From NCBI GenBank assembly GCA_902763185.1, contig CACWQT010000003.1, forward strand, positions 62,001 to 126,000: a DNA stretch of 64,000 nucleotides, written 5' to 3'. Both the position numbers and the translations under genes were made by a program. The notes below the pieces were generated by a model. The model was given only the letters and a program-made list of their open reading frames with translations. It was not told the DNA's origin and searched no databases. Source of the DNA: an uncultured Rhodospirillales bacterium (GTDB lineage: Bacteria; Pseudomonadota; Alphaproteobacteria; RF32; CAG-239). Below are positions 8,097-17,802 of this stretch, in pieces (position 1 is the stretch's first letter; each line of letters opens with the position of its first letter).

Positions 8097-9950
8097 TTAT
8101 ATCTCACTTGGACAAGGCTTTCCCGGTACACATTTATGGTAAACCTTGGCACGGCGATAACCGGTCAACCCCTTATATTCCATCGTTTGAAGGTAGATAT
8201 TATCAACTGTTATCGTAAAGCTTAAAACCGCAGAATTTCCATAGTCATCAAGGGCATAAACCTTTATCCGATAACTTCCTTCGTCACCGATTTGCGGATG
8301 TCCGGTAAAAGTCCTTGTGCTATCATCATAAGATAACCAACGTGGTAATCCGGCATCATCAAGAGTTCCGGCAAAGGTGCGATATTTCCCTCTCCAATTT
8401 ACGTGACTGAACACTTCATCCGGAATTTTGATGGTAACGTCCATACCTGTTCCGACAACCATATCCGGCACCAAAGCAGAAGAAATATCTACCGGCGGCT
8501 TTTTACCGGACAAAGAAAGTGCATCACCTTTGGGAACTGTATAAAAGATTCCCTGACGCCACTTGTCTAAGGTCTCGCGAATTGTTACGGCAATAGTTGA
8601 AGGACTCTCGTTTAACATATAAGCAGGTACGGCATCCATTCCGACACTGGCATACAAACGGCCGATAGCCTCTTGAACATCAATGTAAGATAAGAAAGCA
8701 TTTGCTTCATCAATAATAGCTCTTGCCGATTCTAAATGGCTGATAGCTTTTCTTGAACCTTGCTGTGTCGTAATATCTTCGGCAATATCTTCTGAAGTTG
8801 AAGCAACTCCCATATTTAAGAAATAGTTTTCAACTGCGGATTGATACAAAGCCCAAGATAAATAAACCTGATTTAAGATAATATGAGCCACTCTTTGTCT
8901 GGCAAGAGAATTATAGGTGCTCTCATCTTGGTAACGAATTTCTTCAAACAAATTCATCGATAAATCACGAGATTGTTTTGACCATTTTCTGTTATAGTAA
9001 TTAGGATCTTGACGATAATCACTGTTATCAATATCATCAAAGTCTTTAATCACAAGCTCTAATTCGCTTTTGGAAATTTCATTATCAAACATTCTGAGTT
9101 CTGGACGATTCGTTAAAGCTAACCATTCTAACTGTTGCATTTTGGCTCTTAAAGAGGGAATGGCAAAATTGCCGTATTCGGAACCGGCTAATTTGATTTC
9201 GGTGGAAGGATATAAACCAAGAAGTCCGGCAAACTCAGCTTGTGCCGTATCGAACTTGCTTCTAATCTGAGCTAATTCTTTAATGTTTTCTAAGTATTTA
9301 CGCTTTTTGAGCAACATATTTGTTGAAGGATGCTGACCTGTGCGTGCTGCCTCATTTGAGCGAGCATTGATTTCATCAACAACCCGAACCAAATATTCGT
9401 TCATATCATCAATTAACGGAATCAAACGTTGCGCAGCTAAAGCCTTCCAATATAGAGCTCTTGCCTCTAACATAATGTTGTTAATAACCTTACGGCTCTG
9501 CTCTTCAGCAACAATCTCAGGATTGCCTAATCCGTTTTGATAATAAAGTGCTGACAAATCCAACACATTCCAAGAAGCTTTCAAATCAGCAGGAATAGCA
9601 GAATAAGTTGCATTTTCATAACCTAAATTAGCTGTTAAACTCGGAAGTGCAGCAGGGGTAATGTTGCTTTTAACCAAGCTTTCCTGATAGCTGGCGAGTC
9701 GACGTGTATAATTGTATTTCAAAGCCAATGCCATGGCCATATACATATCAATCGGTTGAGTAATTTTAGACGGCGTGCCGGCATACATATTTTGCATATC
9801 GACATCAGCTCTGACGGCTCTATCCCAATCAGAATAGTAAGCAGACATCACCGGTGCTTCAGTTATAACAACATCCGGTTCATTTTCAACAGAAGAGCAA
9901 GCCGCCAAAAAAGCAGCAAAAGCGCCCATAAAACAAATAATTTTTTTCAT
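8097..9950 (-). CDS. TolC-family outer-membrane lipoprotein with C-terminal cadherin/Ig-like domain
   Basis: A 617-residue outer-membrane protein. A lipoprotein signal ends in LAAC with the lipidated Cys at residue 18. Residues about 60-470 are mostly long helices of the outer-membrane efflux (TolC) type, including ALALKYNYTRRLASYQE and LEARALYWKALAAQRLI. Residues about 495-595 form an extra beta domain with the CADG/He_PIG pattern LPRWLSYDDSTRTFTGHP ... GSYRIKVYALDDYGN. This domain is normally found on secreted adhesins, not on TolC proteins. TolC proteins form trimeric exit ducts; no membrane-fusion or pump gene is adjacent, so partners are unknown. The next gene downstream is a membrane glycosyltransferase. 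The fold of the N-terminal part is called from pattern and length; the beta domain is clearer. Confidence 0.75.
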   Translation of the reverse strand: MKKIICFMGAFAAFLAACSSVENEPDVVITEAPVMSAYYSDWDRAVRADVDMQNMYAGTPSKITQPIDMYMAMALALKYNYTRRLASYQESLVKSNITPAALPSLTANLGYENATYSAIPADLKASWNVLDLSALYYQNGLGNPEIVAEEQSRKVINNIMLEARALYWKALAAQRLIPLIDDMNEYLVRVVDEINARSNEAARTGQHPSTNMLLKKRKYLENIKELAQIRSKFDTAQAEFAGLLGLYPSTEIKLAGSEYGNFAIPSLRAKMQQLEWLALTNRPELRMFDNEISKSELELVIKDFDDIDNSDYRQDPNYYNRKWSKQSRDLSMNLFEEIRYQDESTYNSLARQRVAHIILNQVYLSWALYQSAVENYFLNMGVASTSEDIAEDITTQQGSRKAISHLESARAIIDEANAFLSYIDVQEAIGRLYASVGMDAVPAYMLNESPSTIAVTIRETLDKWRQGIFYTVPKGDALSLSGKKPPVDISSALVPDMVVGTGMDVTIKIPDEVFSHVNWRGKYRTFAGTLDDAGLPRWLSYDDSTRTFTGHPQIGDEGSYRIKVYALDDYGNSAVLSFTITVDNIYLQTMEYKGLTGYRRAKVYHKCVPGKPCPSEI

Positions 9951-10020
9951 TGGTTTACCTCAAACATTATTGCTCAAATAAATATTTACACTAATAATTT
10001 TTTAATTGGTAGTATTTTAT

Positions 10021-10048
10021 TTGATTTTATACAACTTTCATGTATAAT
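10021..10048 (+). promoter_or_regulatory. Sigma70-type promoter of the VirB8-like gene
   Basis: TTGATT (10021-10026) and TATAAT (10043-10048) are separated by 16 bases. Transcription should begin near 10055, only eight bases before an in-frame TTG at 10063. That argues for the ATG at 10084 as the start of the gene. Confidence 0.65.
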
Positions 10049-10083
10049 GACTTTAGATTAAATTGAGGCGAGCGGATATTTTC

Positions 10084-10884
10084 ATGTTTAATTTATTTTA
10101 CACACTATTTAAGTATAAAGAAAAGGCGCAAAAAGATGAGTTGGGTTATTACCCGGAAAAAGTAAATGTTAAAGCATTTCCTGAGCGGCGCTTTTTGTGG
10201 ACATCTCGGTTTTTAGCAATTATATCATGCCTGAGTTTGTGCATAAGTATGATTTTGGGGAGTGTCTTGTGTCTGCTTATTCCCTTAAAAAATATAGAAC
10301 TAATGTCCTTACAGATAGATTATCAACTTCACACGATTTCTTATATGAATACCTATAAAAAACGTGTTTATGCCGGAGACCTTGTTGCCGAGAGTCTGAT
10401 AACCGACTACATTACCAAACGCTACACCATAGGTGACAGCTTTGATGAAATGCAAAAAAGATACAATGAAGGTGAGTTTATTGCAGAAACAAATGGTCCT
10501 CAAGTGACCACGGAATTTAATAACCATGAACGAAAATATTTCGAAATGATGCAAAAAAAAGGTATCAGAAGAAAAGTGGTTGTTGAAAGAGTTTATCCTG
10601 TTTCATTTAACTTTTGGCAAGCAAGATTTAAAACCATTGATACTGCACCAAATTTATCAACAGAAGAACTATTGGAATTTATGGGGGTGAATTTAGATTC
10701 GGTTGTCGAAATGCCCGAAGAAGGTGAGCCGCTTATAAGCAATTGGATAGCAACGCTTCGTATGACATTTGGTTATGCAAAATACGAAAATAATCGTGTG
10801 GGGCTTATCAATCCGTTTGGAATGACCGTCCATACCTATGATATTTCTTATTTGGGTAATAACATTAAGACCAAACGAAATTAA
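10084..10884 (+). CDS. VirB8-like type IV secretion inner-membrane protein (orphan)
   Basis: A 266-residue bitopic protein: a basic cytoplasmic N-terminus (about 40 residues), one membrane helix (about 42-66, AIISCLSLCISMILGSVLCL) and a periplasmic domain of about 195 residues. Directly after the helix comes LIPLKNIELMSLQID, like the LxPLKxxxPxxxxVD start of VirB8 periplasmic domains, and near the end NPFGMTVHTYDI, like the NPLGFxVxxYxxD motif. VirB8 is a core scaffold of VirB/Tra type IV secretion machines. No other vir gene is visible nearby; clpP follows 100 bases downstream. It may be an isolated piece of a system scattered across the genome, as in Rickettsiales, or a relic or repurposed copy. 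The start was chosen from the promoter position; GAGG lies 15 bases upstream, which is rather far. Confidence 0.7.
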   Translation: MFNLFYTLFKYKEKAQKDELGYYPEKVNVKAFPERRFLWTSRFLAIISCLSLCISMILGSVLCLLIPLKNIELMSLQIDYQLHTISYMNTYKKRVYAGDLVAESLITDYITKRYTIGDSFDEMQKRYNEGEFIAETNGPQVTTEFNNHERKYFEMMQKKGIRRKVVVERVYPVSFNFWQARFKTIDTAPNLSTEELLEFMGVNLDSVVEMPEEGEPLISNWIATLRMTFGYAKYENNRVGLINPFGMTVHTYDISYLGNNIKTKRN

Positions 10885-10987
10885 ACACAAATTTCTTAAA
10901 AAAAATAAATTTATTTACCATTTATTGAGTAAATAACTTTTATGATGCAAAGAGTGAAAATAATTTAAATTGAAGGATTTAAGCGAC

Positions 10988-11614
10988 ATGAGTAAAAGTG
11001 CGATAGAAGTTTTTGATAACACTTTAGTGCCGATGGTTATAGAACAAACCTCCAGAGGCGAACGTTCTTTTGATATTTTTTCAAGATTGTTAAAAGAGCG
11101 TATAATCTTTTTAACCGGCGAAGTAAACGATGAAGTATCATCTTTGGTTTGCGCTCAGCTCTTATTTTTGGAGTCGGAAAATCCCAAAAAAGACATTTTC
11201 TTATACATCAATTCACCAGGTGGTGTTGTAACCTCAGGTCTTGCCATGTATGACACCATGCAATACATCTCATGCGATGTAGCCACATTATGTATCGGAC
11301 AGGCTTGTTCCATGGGGTCATTTTTATTAGCCGGCGGAACAAAAGGTAAGCGATTCTCTTTACCCAATTCACGTATTATGATTCACCAACCTTCCGGTGG
11401 TGCGCGCGGTAAGGCATCCGATATAGAAATTCAAGCCAAAGAAATCTTAGAATTAAAGAAACGCTTAAATAAAATTTACGCTGAAAACACCGGTAATAAA
11501 TTATCTGTCATAGAAAAGGCAATGGACAGAGATAACTTTATGAGTCCGGAAGAAGCAAAGTCCTTCGGCTTAATTGATAGTATTGTTAAAAACCGTTTGG
11601 AAATCATTAAATAG
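10988..11614 (+). CDS. clpP: ATP-dependent Clp protease proteolytic subunit ClpP
   Basis: A 208-residue serine protease that forms two stacked seven-membered rings fed by ClpX. The catalytic triad is intact: Ser108 in GQACSMGS, His133 in [11 protein letters not shown] and Asp182 in DRDNFMS. All three are offset by the same 11 residues from the E. coli triad 97/122/171. The oligomer-forming handle and the [14 protein letters not shown] oxyanion region are present. The ATG at 10988 is preceded by AAGGA (10973-10977); an in-frame TTG at 10970 would place the start upstream of this site and is less likely. clpX follows after nine bases in the order usual for alphaproteobacteria, so the two subunits are co-expressed. 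Confidence 0.97.
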   Translation: MSKSAIEVFDNTLVPMVIEQTSRGERSFDIFSRLLKERIIFLTGEVNDEVSSLVCAQLLFLESENPKKDIFLYINSPGGVVTSGLAMYDTMQYISCDVATLCIGQACSMGSFLLAGGTKGKRFSLPNSRIMIHQPSGGARGKASDIEIQAKEILELKKRLNKIYAENTGNKLSVIEKAMDRDNFMSPEEAKSFGLIDSIVKNRLEIIK

Positions 11615-11623
11615 GATAAAAAG

Positions 11624-12877
11624 ATGAGTGATACAGAAGATAAAGTTTTACATTGTTCTTTCTGCGGCAAGAGCCAAAACGAAGTTAAAAAGCTGATTGC
11701 TGGTCGCGGTGTGTATATCTGTGACGAGTGTATTGATGTCTGCATTAATATAGTCTCTCAAGAGGTCAAAGAAGAACGCAAAGCCGAAGAAGCAGCCCTT
11801 CAAGAACATCTGCCCACCCCGTCTAAGATTAAAGAATTTTTAGACCAATACGTGATTGGGCAGGAATATGCAAAAAAGGTTTTATCCGTTGCAGTCTACA
11901 ACCATTATAAGCGCTTAAACAATCAACGCCAAAATCCGGAAACGGAAATCTCTAAATCAAATGTGATTTTAATCGGCTCCACCGGCTCTGGTAAGACTTT
12001 ATTAGCGCAAACATTAGCCAAAGTTTTAGATGTGCCGTTTGCAATAGCCGATGCGACCACTTTAACAGAGGCAGGTTATGTGGGTGAAGATGTTGAAAAT
12101 ATTGTCTTAAAGTTGGTTCAGGCAGCCAATTATGACATCGAAAAAGCTGAACGCGGTATTGTCTATATTGATGAAATAGACAAGATTACCCGCAAAACCG
12201 ATGGTCCGTCCATTACCCGCGATGTATCGGGCGAGGGCGTTCAACAAGCGTTGTTAAAAATTATAGAAGGAACGGTTGCCAATATTCCGCCGCAAGGGGG
12301 TAGAAAGCATCCGCAACAGGAGTTCTTGCACGTTGATACCACCAATATTTTATTTATCTGCGGTGGCGCATTTTCCGGTCTTGAAAAGATTATCGGTCGT
12401 CGCGGACAAGAAACTTCTATCGGATTCGGTGCGCAAATTAAAGACGGCGAAGAAAAGACTTTGGGTGAAATTTACAAACAAGTTCAGCCGGAAGACTTGT
12501 TGAAATATGGTTTGATACCGGAGTTTGTAGGACGTTTGCCGGTTATTGCAACGTTAGATGACTTAAACGAGCAGGCCTTAATCAAAGTCCTAACCGAGCC
12601 GAAAAATGCTCTTATCAAGCAATATAAAACCTTGTTTGAGATGGAAGATGTTAAGTTAACAGTGACCGATGACGCTTTGATTGCCATCGCCAAAAAGGCG
12701 ATAGAACGCAAAACCGGTGCACGCGGCTTAAGGGCAATTATGGAAGAAAACCTTTTAGAATTGATGTATGATATTCCGGATAAAAAGGATATATCAGAAA
12801 TAGTCGTCAATGCAAGCGTGATAAATGAGGGAAAAGAGCCTGTATATGTTAAAAGACGCCATAAAAAGAGCGCCTAA
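11624..12877 (+). CDS. clpX: ATP-dependent Clp protease ATP-binding subunit ClpX
   Basis: A 417-residue AAA+ unfoldase that delivers tagged proteins to ClpP. The N-terminal zinc-binding domain has Cys11, Cys14, Cys33 and Cys36. The AAA+ core shows Walker A GSTGSGKT (the usual Pro is Ser), the pore loop GYVGEDVEN, Walker [11 protein letters not shown], the ClpP-binding IGF-type loop ([10 protein letters not shown]) and the sensor-2 region [12 protein letters not shown]. Length matches the family. It sits nine bases after clpP. lon, which often follows in alphaproteobacteria, is absent here: a strong terminator and convergent holA come next. Confidence 0.98.
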   Translation: MSDTEDKVLHCSFCGKSQNEVKKLIAGRGVYICDECIDVCINIVSQEVKEERKAEEAALQEHLPTPSKIKEFLDQYVIGQEYAKKVLSVAVYNHYKRLNNQRQNPETEISKSNVILIGSTGSGKTLLAQTLAKVLDVPFAIADATTLTEAGYVGEDVENIVLKLVQAANYDIEKAERGIVYIDEIDKITRKTDGPSITRDVSGEGVQQALLKIIEGTVANIPPQGGRKHPQQEFLHVDTTNILFICGGAFSGLEKIIGRRGQETSIGFGAQIKDGEEKTLGEIYKQVQPEDLLKYGLIPEFVGRLPVIATLDDLNEQALIKVLTEPKNALIKQYKTLFEMEDVKLTVTDDALIAIAKKAIERKTGARGLRAIMEENLLELMYDIPDKKDISEIVVNASVINEGKEPVYVKRRHKKSA

Positions 12878-12900
12878 TAAGGCATACAAACCATAAAAAA

Positions 12901-12925
12901 AAGCAGGCATTCCGCCTGCTTTTTA
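12901..12925 (+). terminator. Bidirectional intrinsic terminator between clpX and holA
   Basis: AAGCAGGC (12901-12908) and GCCTGCTT (12914-12921) form a perfect eight-pair stem with a five-base loop. A T-run follows on the plus strand and an A-run precedes it, so it can stop both clpX and the convergent holA operon. Confidence 0.92.
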
Positions 12926-12936
12926 ATATTTAGATA

Positions 12937-13962
12937 TTATCTAAACCTCTTTACCCCGTTTGCGATTCGCATTAGGGCGAAACTCGCTGTTTCCTCAGCC
13001 GGAATGTCGGTCGTTTTGCACTCGCGCTCGGTTTGGTATAAAAGCCCCAAAGCACTCAAAAGCCGAGTTCTGTTCCATATGCGCAACTGACTTAAAAAGG
13101 CGTTCTTTCTGAAAAACATCAATGTCGGGCGTAATCCGGCTACCACCTTCTCGGCGGTATCGCCTTTCTCCATCTTAACTGCACAATCTAACAATTTCAT
13201 AAAGTGATAGCTGACTGCACGAACAATCGTGACCGGATTTTCGCCCTCAAAAATCAACCGATTATACGAGGCAAGCGCTTTATCTACTTGACCTGAAGCT
13301 ACAAAATAACATAAGTCTTCCTGTGAAGAAGCGGAAGTATCGCTAATAACCGTCTTAATGTCTTCCATACTGATAGTCTTGTTGTTGCCCATATAAGTAA
13401 TAAGTTTATCAAGCTCGTTTTGGCTGATTTTACGATCATTAGAAAGTCTGGCGCATAAGAGTTGAAATGCAGTCGTACCAATCTTAAACCCGTTTTTATC
13501 CATAAATTTTGAAGCAAATGCCGTAATATCTTCATCGCGGTCATCGTAGCACCCAATGCCGTAAAAATCATCTTCATCTTTGGCAAGCACGGCTAAAGAA
13601 TCTTTCGTCTTAAGTGATTGGGAAGTTATCACCAGTAAACTGTCTGAGGAACTTTCGGTTAAAAGCTCACGTAGAGGCTTAGTCAACAAATTCGTTGCCT
13701 CTTTAATCACTACTACGCGCCGTCCGCCCATCAGCGATTGAGCATTAAATTCGGCATAAAGTGCCCCGATATCTGCACTGACATCGGACATTTCCAAATA
13801 ACTCACATGAAACGCATCATATACGTCTGGAGATACCGCCTTAATAAATTGTTGCGATAAGGTTGCAATCATCCCTTCATTACTGCCATAAATAACCACA
13901 CCGCGAATTTTAGGCGGCAAAGCCTTTACAATACCATCAACTTGTTCCGGTTTAATATTCAT
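12937..13962 (-). CDS. holA: DNA polymerase III subunit delta (clamp loader)
   Basis: A 341-residue protein of the HolA family. Visible family traits are the N-terminal KPEQVDGIVKALPPKIRGVVIYGSNEG segment in place of a classical P-loop, the central RKISQNELDKLITYMG region and the C-terminal collar helices ending SFALMRIANGVKRFR. Delta opens the beta sliding clamp as part of the clamp loader. The ATG at 13962 has GAGG eight bases upstream; an earlier in-frame ATG at 14004 lacks such a site and would extend further into lptE. It overlaps lptE by 11 bases, giving the leuS-lptE-holA order common in alphaproteobacteria. Confidence 0.9.
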   Translation of the reverse strand: MNIKPEQVDGIVKALPPKIRGVVIYGSNEGMIATLSQQFIKAVSPDVYDAFHVSYLEMSDVSADIGALYAEFNAQSLMGGRRVVVIKEATNLLTKPLRELLTESSSDSLLVITSQSLKTKDSLAVLAKDEDDFYGIGCYDDRDEDITAFASKFMDKNGFKIGTTAFQLLCARLSNDRKISQNELDKLITYMGNNKTISMEDIKTVISDTSASSQEDLCYFVASGQVDKALASYNRLIFEGENPVTIVRAVSYHFMKLLDCAVKMEKGDTAEKVVAGLRPTLMFFRKNAFLSQLRIWNRTRLLSALGLLYQTERECKTTDIPAEETASFALMRIANGVKRFR

Positions 13963-14515
13963 CCGGATTGCCTCGCTTGGTTTGTAGCGAGTGGAAATAT
14001 GCACCTAACCTTAATGATATATCATTGGCGATAATCTTAGCCGCATTTTTCTCTGTTTTCTTTTGTGCAAAAGTTGTAGAGTAAGGATCACGCAAAATAT
14101 CATATCCCAAATACGCCACACTGGAACCGTTTATTAACTGTTGGTGTTCTGCGTTTTGCAATACATATTTCACTTTATAAATAACTTTTTTACGCGTAGC
14201 GGTAATATCATTACGAAGCGCCTGGTCAATTTCATCTTTTTCAATATTAACAACCTTAAGATAATATTTAGGCTTTTGAGGCTGACCTTTAGGAGTTAGC
14301 TTATCAAGCAAATCATTGCGAATAAGTTGACCTATTCTGTCTTTGATAAGTTCAACTTTTACTTTTGCCATTTCTTCGGTAATACCGGTATCAAACTCAT
14401 TATTATAATACCAATCCTCAGATGACTTTTTTTCAACATAAAGCGGCTCAAATCCACATCCGGAGATGAACGCCACTATCGCCATAACGGCTATGATTCT
14501 ACTCTTATAAAACAA
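13952..14515 (-). CDS. lptE: LPS-assembly lipoprotein LptE
   Basis: A 187-residue outer-membrane lipoprotein. The signal peptide ends ISGC with lipidated Cys20, followed by GFEPLY, the hallmark of alphaproteobacterial LptE. The rest matches the family's short mixed alpha/beta domain (LIRNDLLDKLTPKGQ, YLGYDILRDPYSTTFAQKKTE, IANDISLRLGAYF). LptE plugs the LptD barrel and helps insert lipopolysaccharide into the outer leaflet. It overlaps the end of leuS by 11 bases and holA begins inside its end, so all three are translationally coupled. Its presence implies that the cell makes LPS or lipooligosaccharide. Confidence 0.9.
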   Translation of the reverse strand: MFYKSRIIAVMAIVAFISGCGFEPLYVEKKSSEDWYYNNEFDTGITEEMAKVKVELIKDRIGQLIRNDLLDKLTPKGQPQKPKYYLKVVNIEKDEIDQALRNDITATRKKVIYKVKYVLQNAEHQQLINGSSVAYLGYDILRDPYSTTFAQKKTEKNAAKIIANDISLRLGAYFHSLQTKRGNPDEY

Positions 14516-16982
14516 TGTTCACAATCCTATTTGGCACAACAATGATTTTCTTTGGCTCGGCAATGGCCAGTTGCTTTGCCACGTTTTCTAAAGCCTTTGC
14601 CTGAGCAATGACGATTTCTTTGTCAGCATCACGAGCAACTTCTATCGTTCCGCGCATTTTGCCGTTAATCTGCACTGCAACGGTAATAGTGTTATCCTTT
14701 GCTAATTCGGCATTGCCTTTAGGCCAAGATTCTTTAACAATAAGAGAGGTTTTGCCCAAACGCGCCCACATTTCTTCTGCTAAATGCGGTGCAAACGGCG
14801 CAACCAACTTTAAGAGTGTAATATACATCTCCTCAGGAACAGTATTTAAGTTTGAGAGATAGTTAACGTACGTCATCAAAGAAGAAACTGCGGTATTAAA
14901 CTTCATTTGGTCGATACGTTCACTCACTTCAACAATACATTTATGCATAACTTGGGTGTCTTTAGCACTTAATGTCGCGGGTTTAACTTTACCAAACAAA
15001 GCAAAGATTTTATTTACAAACCGATACACACCGTTTAAGCTATCTTCAGACCACATTGCTGTTTGATCAAACGGTCCGATAAACATTTCATACATTCTGA
15101 AAGCATCAGCACCATATGCATCAATCACTTCATCAGGGTTTACGACATTGCCGCGAGATTTAGACATCTTTTCGCCATTCTCTGCTAAAATCATTCCGTG
15201 TGAAGTGCGCTTATTATAAGGTTCCGGTGTCGGAACATATCCGCAGTCATATAAAAACTTATGCCAGAAACGAGAGTATAAGAGGTGAAGTGTTGTATGC
15301 TCCATACCACCGTTATACCAGTCAACGTTCATCCAGTATTTTAAGGCTTCTTTAGAAGCAAATTCTTTATCATTGTGAGGATCACAATATCTCAAGAAAT
15401 ACCATGAAGAACCGGCCCAGTTCGGCATAACATCAGTTTCACGCCGCGCCTTACCACCACATTTCGGACAAGTGGTATTAACCCAATCAGTGGCTTTTGC
15501 TAAGGGTGAATCGCCGTTATCATTTGGTTGAAAATCGGTAATATTCGGGAGTTCCAAAGGTAACTCGCTCTCTGGTATCGGTTGCCATCCGCAATGTTCG
15601 CAATAAACCATCGGTATCGGTTCCCCCCAGTAACGTTGACGAGAAAACACCCAGTCACGTAATTTGAAATTAACTTTTGCTTCACCGAAATTGTTTTTCT
15701 TAGCAAAATCAATTGCTGCTTTAATGCCGTCTTCTTTACCCAAGCCGTTCAAGAATTCGGAGTTAATATGCGGTCCGTCTTCTTCAAAGGCTTTCTCGGA
15801 AATATCGCCGCCGTCCAAAACTTGGATAATCGGTAAATTAAATACTTTAGCAAAATCATAATCACGCTGATCATGAGCAGGCACCGCCATAATTGCCCCT
15901 GTTCCATAGCCGGTTAAGACATAGTCAGAAATAAATATCGGTACCAACTTTCCGTTAAACGGATTCTTTGCTTTAATGCCTTTTAATTCCACACCGGTTT
16001 TAGAATCATCAGCCGTGCGTTGTAAGTCGGATTTCTTAGCCGCTTCGCAAACATAAGCTTGCACTTCTGAATTGTTTTCAAACTTATCTTTAAGCTCTTG
16101 CACATAAGCGTGTTCTGGTGCCATAACCATATAAGTAACGCCAAAAGTCGTATCCGGACGCGTGGTGAAAACGCGCAACTTTTTGCCCAGCAACGCTCCA
16201 TTATTATCCGTAATTTCAAAATCTAATTCGGCACCATGAGAGCGCCCAATCCAGTTGATTTGTTGCGTTTTAACCCGATCAATAAAATCAACTTTCTCCA
16301 AATCATCAATTAATCTATCGGCATATTTAGTAATAGCAATCATCCATTGCTCTTTGTCTTTACGAACAACTTCCGCACCACAACGCTCACAGTGTCCGTT
16401 GACAACTTCTTCGTTGGCTAAACCGACTTTACATGCCGGACACCAGTTAATTGCGATTTTATCTTTATATGCCAACCCTTTTTCATAAAACTTTAAGAAC
16501 ATCCATTGTGTCCATTTATAATATTCAGGATCACAAGTATTAAAACATCTGTCCCAGTCAAAAGAAAAGCCGATTGATTTTAATTGTCTGGTGAAATTTT
16601 CTATATTTTGCTTAGTGGATATCGCAGGGTGAATACCGGTCTTAACCGCATAATTCTCTGCCGGCAAACCAAATGCATCAAACCCCATTGGATATAAGAC
16701 ATTTAAACCTTCCATACGCTTTTTACGTGCAATAACATCAAGCGCAGTATAAGAACGCGGGTGTCCGACGTGTAAACCGGCACCAGACGGATAAGGGAAC
16801 TCAACCAAAGCATAAAACTTTTCTTTATGAGGCTCTATCTCTACTTTATAAGCCTTTTCTTCATCCCAAATATTTTGCCATTTTTTCTCAATGACCTTAA
16901 AGTTATAGCGTTCTTCCAACGCCCAATCTTTTTTCCATTCATCAAAAGAGGATTTACCGTTATATCTGGCATTTGCACACAT
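14505..16982 (-). CDS. leuS: Leucyl-tRNA synthetase
   Basis: An 825-residue class I aminoacyl-tRNA synthetase that charges tRNA-Leu. The HIGH motif appears as HVGH within PYPSGAGLHVGHPRSYTALD, and KMSKS is intact in ENGEKMSKSRGN. A zinc-ribbon-like CPAC...CERC pair and the CP1 editing domain (about 230-430, including the VFTTRPDTTFGVTYMV segment) are present. The protein starts about 28 residues before the usual ERYNFKxIEKKWQ beginning; the ATG at 16982 has AGGAAG seven bases upstream, so this N-terminal extension looks genuine. It is first in the leuS-lptE-holA operon. Confidence 0.97.
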   Translation of the reverse strand: MCANARYNGKSSFDEWKKDWALEERYNFKVIEKKWQNIWDEEKAYKVEIEPHKEKFYALVEFPYPSGAGLHVGHPRSYTALDVIARKKRMEGLNVLYPMGFDAFGLPAENYAVKTGIHPAISTKQNIENFTRQLKSIGFSFDWDRCFNTCDPEYYKWTQWMFLKFYEKGLAYKDKIAINWCPACKVGLANEEVVNGHCERCGAEVVRKDKEQWMIAITKYADRLIDDLEKVDFIDRVKTQQINWIGRSHGAELDFEITDNNGALLGKKLRVFTTRPDTTFGVTYMVMAPEHAYVQELKDKFENNSEVQAYVCEAAKKSDLQRTADDSKTGVELKGIKAKNPFNGKLVPIFISDYVLTGYGTGAIMAVPAHDQRDYDFAKVFNLPIIQVLDGGDISEKAFEEDGPHINSEFLNGLGKEDGIKAAIDFAKKNNFGEAKVNFKLRDWVFSRQRYWGEPIPMVYCEHCGWQPIPESELPLELPNITDFQPNDNGDSPLAKATDWVNTTCPKCGGKARRETDVMPNWAGSSWYFLRYCDPHNDKEFASKEALKYWMNVDWYNGGMEHTTLHLLYSRFWHKFLYDCGYVPTPEPYNKRTSHGMILAENGEKMSKSRGNVVNPDEVIDAYGADAFRMYEMFIGPFDQTAMWSEDSLNGVYRFVNKIFALFGKVKPATLSAKDTQVMHKCIVEVSERIDQMKFNTAVSSLMTYVNYLSNLNTVPEEMYITLLKLVAPFAPHLAEEMWARLGKTSLIVKESWPKGNAELAKDNTITVAVQINGKMRGTIEVARDADKEIVIAQAKALENVAKQLAIAEPKKIIVVPNRIVNIVL

Positions 16983-17071
16983 TTTATTCTTCCTATATGA
17001 TTTATCTCAGTTCTAAAATTAACCTTAACTTACCATACAGAAATAAAATTACAACGTATTTTAAAACTTTT

Positions 17072-17740
17072 TTAAATTGTCCCGTTATTTGTCAGATTTG
17101 CTGCGGCACTTTCTTCATTTGCCGTCACTTGAGCTTCAAATCTCTCTAAGAACCAATCGATATTTTCACGCTCATCTTTTATCATCTGATAAAATCTTTT
17201 GCGGTATTCTATGACCATGCTGACATCGGATATAGCAACATCAACAGCCTGAATTTGATTATCATCTCCGCGAATGAGCTTAAATTGCACAGGAATATCT
17301 TCGATTGCAACATTCTCACTGATTTTAGGCGGTTTAACCACACAAACGACGCTGGCAAACTTTTCGTGCTCGGTAACACTTGCCACCTTAAAATCAATTG
17401 CACGGGCATCGAAATTCATTTTTGTTTTTTTATACAAGCTTTTTGCGTAACGGTGAAACAAATCCGTATAAGTTTTCTTTTGTTCCGGTGTCATCTTTTT
17501 AGCATATTTACCAATCACAAATTTAGATACATAATCCAAATTAACCTCTTTTTCCATCATACTGTCGAGTTTAGCATATTTGGCAGCAAGATTAGGTTCT
17601 GATAACGCCAAAATCAATTCATGTCCTTTGGTATTTGCCCAAAGCCGTGCTTCCGAGCTTGTGATCGTAACATCATCAGCATAAGCACTTGCTATAAACA
17701 CAAGTAACAGAGAAAAAATAAGTCGGATAAATTTAATCAT
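17072..17740 (-). CDS. mlaC: MlaC-family periplasmic phospholipid carrier
   Basis: A 222-residue exported protein with a signal peptide (about 1-21, ending SAYA/DDV). The MlaC/Ttg2D pattern is visible: LDYVSKFVIGKYAKKMTPEQKKTY, then LFHRYAKSLYKK, and a C-terminal QAVDVAISDVSMVIEYRKRF block. MlaC ferries phospholipids between the outer-membrane MlaA complex and the inner-membrane MlaFEDB complex. In many bacteria mlaC is in the same operon as mlaD; here it is alone, 12 kb from the two mlaD genes and between leuS and glycosyltransferase genes. A hydrophilic, Ala/Glu/Asn-rich tail of about 20 residues ends the protein. Confidence 0.88.
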   Translation of the reverse strand: MIKFIRLIFSLLLVFIASAYADDVTITSSEARLWANTKGHELILALSEPNLAAKYAKLDSMMEKEVNLDYVSKFVIGKYAKKMTPEQKKTYTDLFHRYAKSLYKKTKMNFDARAIDFKVASVTEHEKFASVVCVVKPPKISENVAIEDIPVQFKLIRGDDNQIQAVDVAISDVSMVIEYRKRFYQMIKDERENIDWFLERFEAQVTANEESAAANLTNNGTI

Positions 17741-17802
17741 AAGCCGTTCCTCTTTTAATATCAGACTATATTATAGCCCATAAAACTTTAAAAAAACATA
17801 AA

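Noticed and set aside
9756-10061. Plus-strand frame running over the start of the TolC-type lipoprotein
   Set aside because: Overlaps the lipoprotein signal peptide and the promoter of the VirB8-like gene, with no ribosome site.
13963-14004. Longer holA start at 14004
   Set aside because: No ribosome site; the ATG at 13962 has GAGG at the right distance and matches the usual family start.
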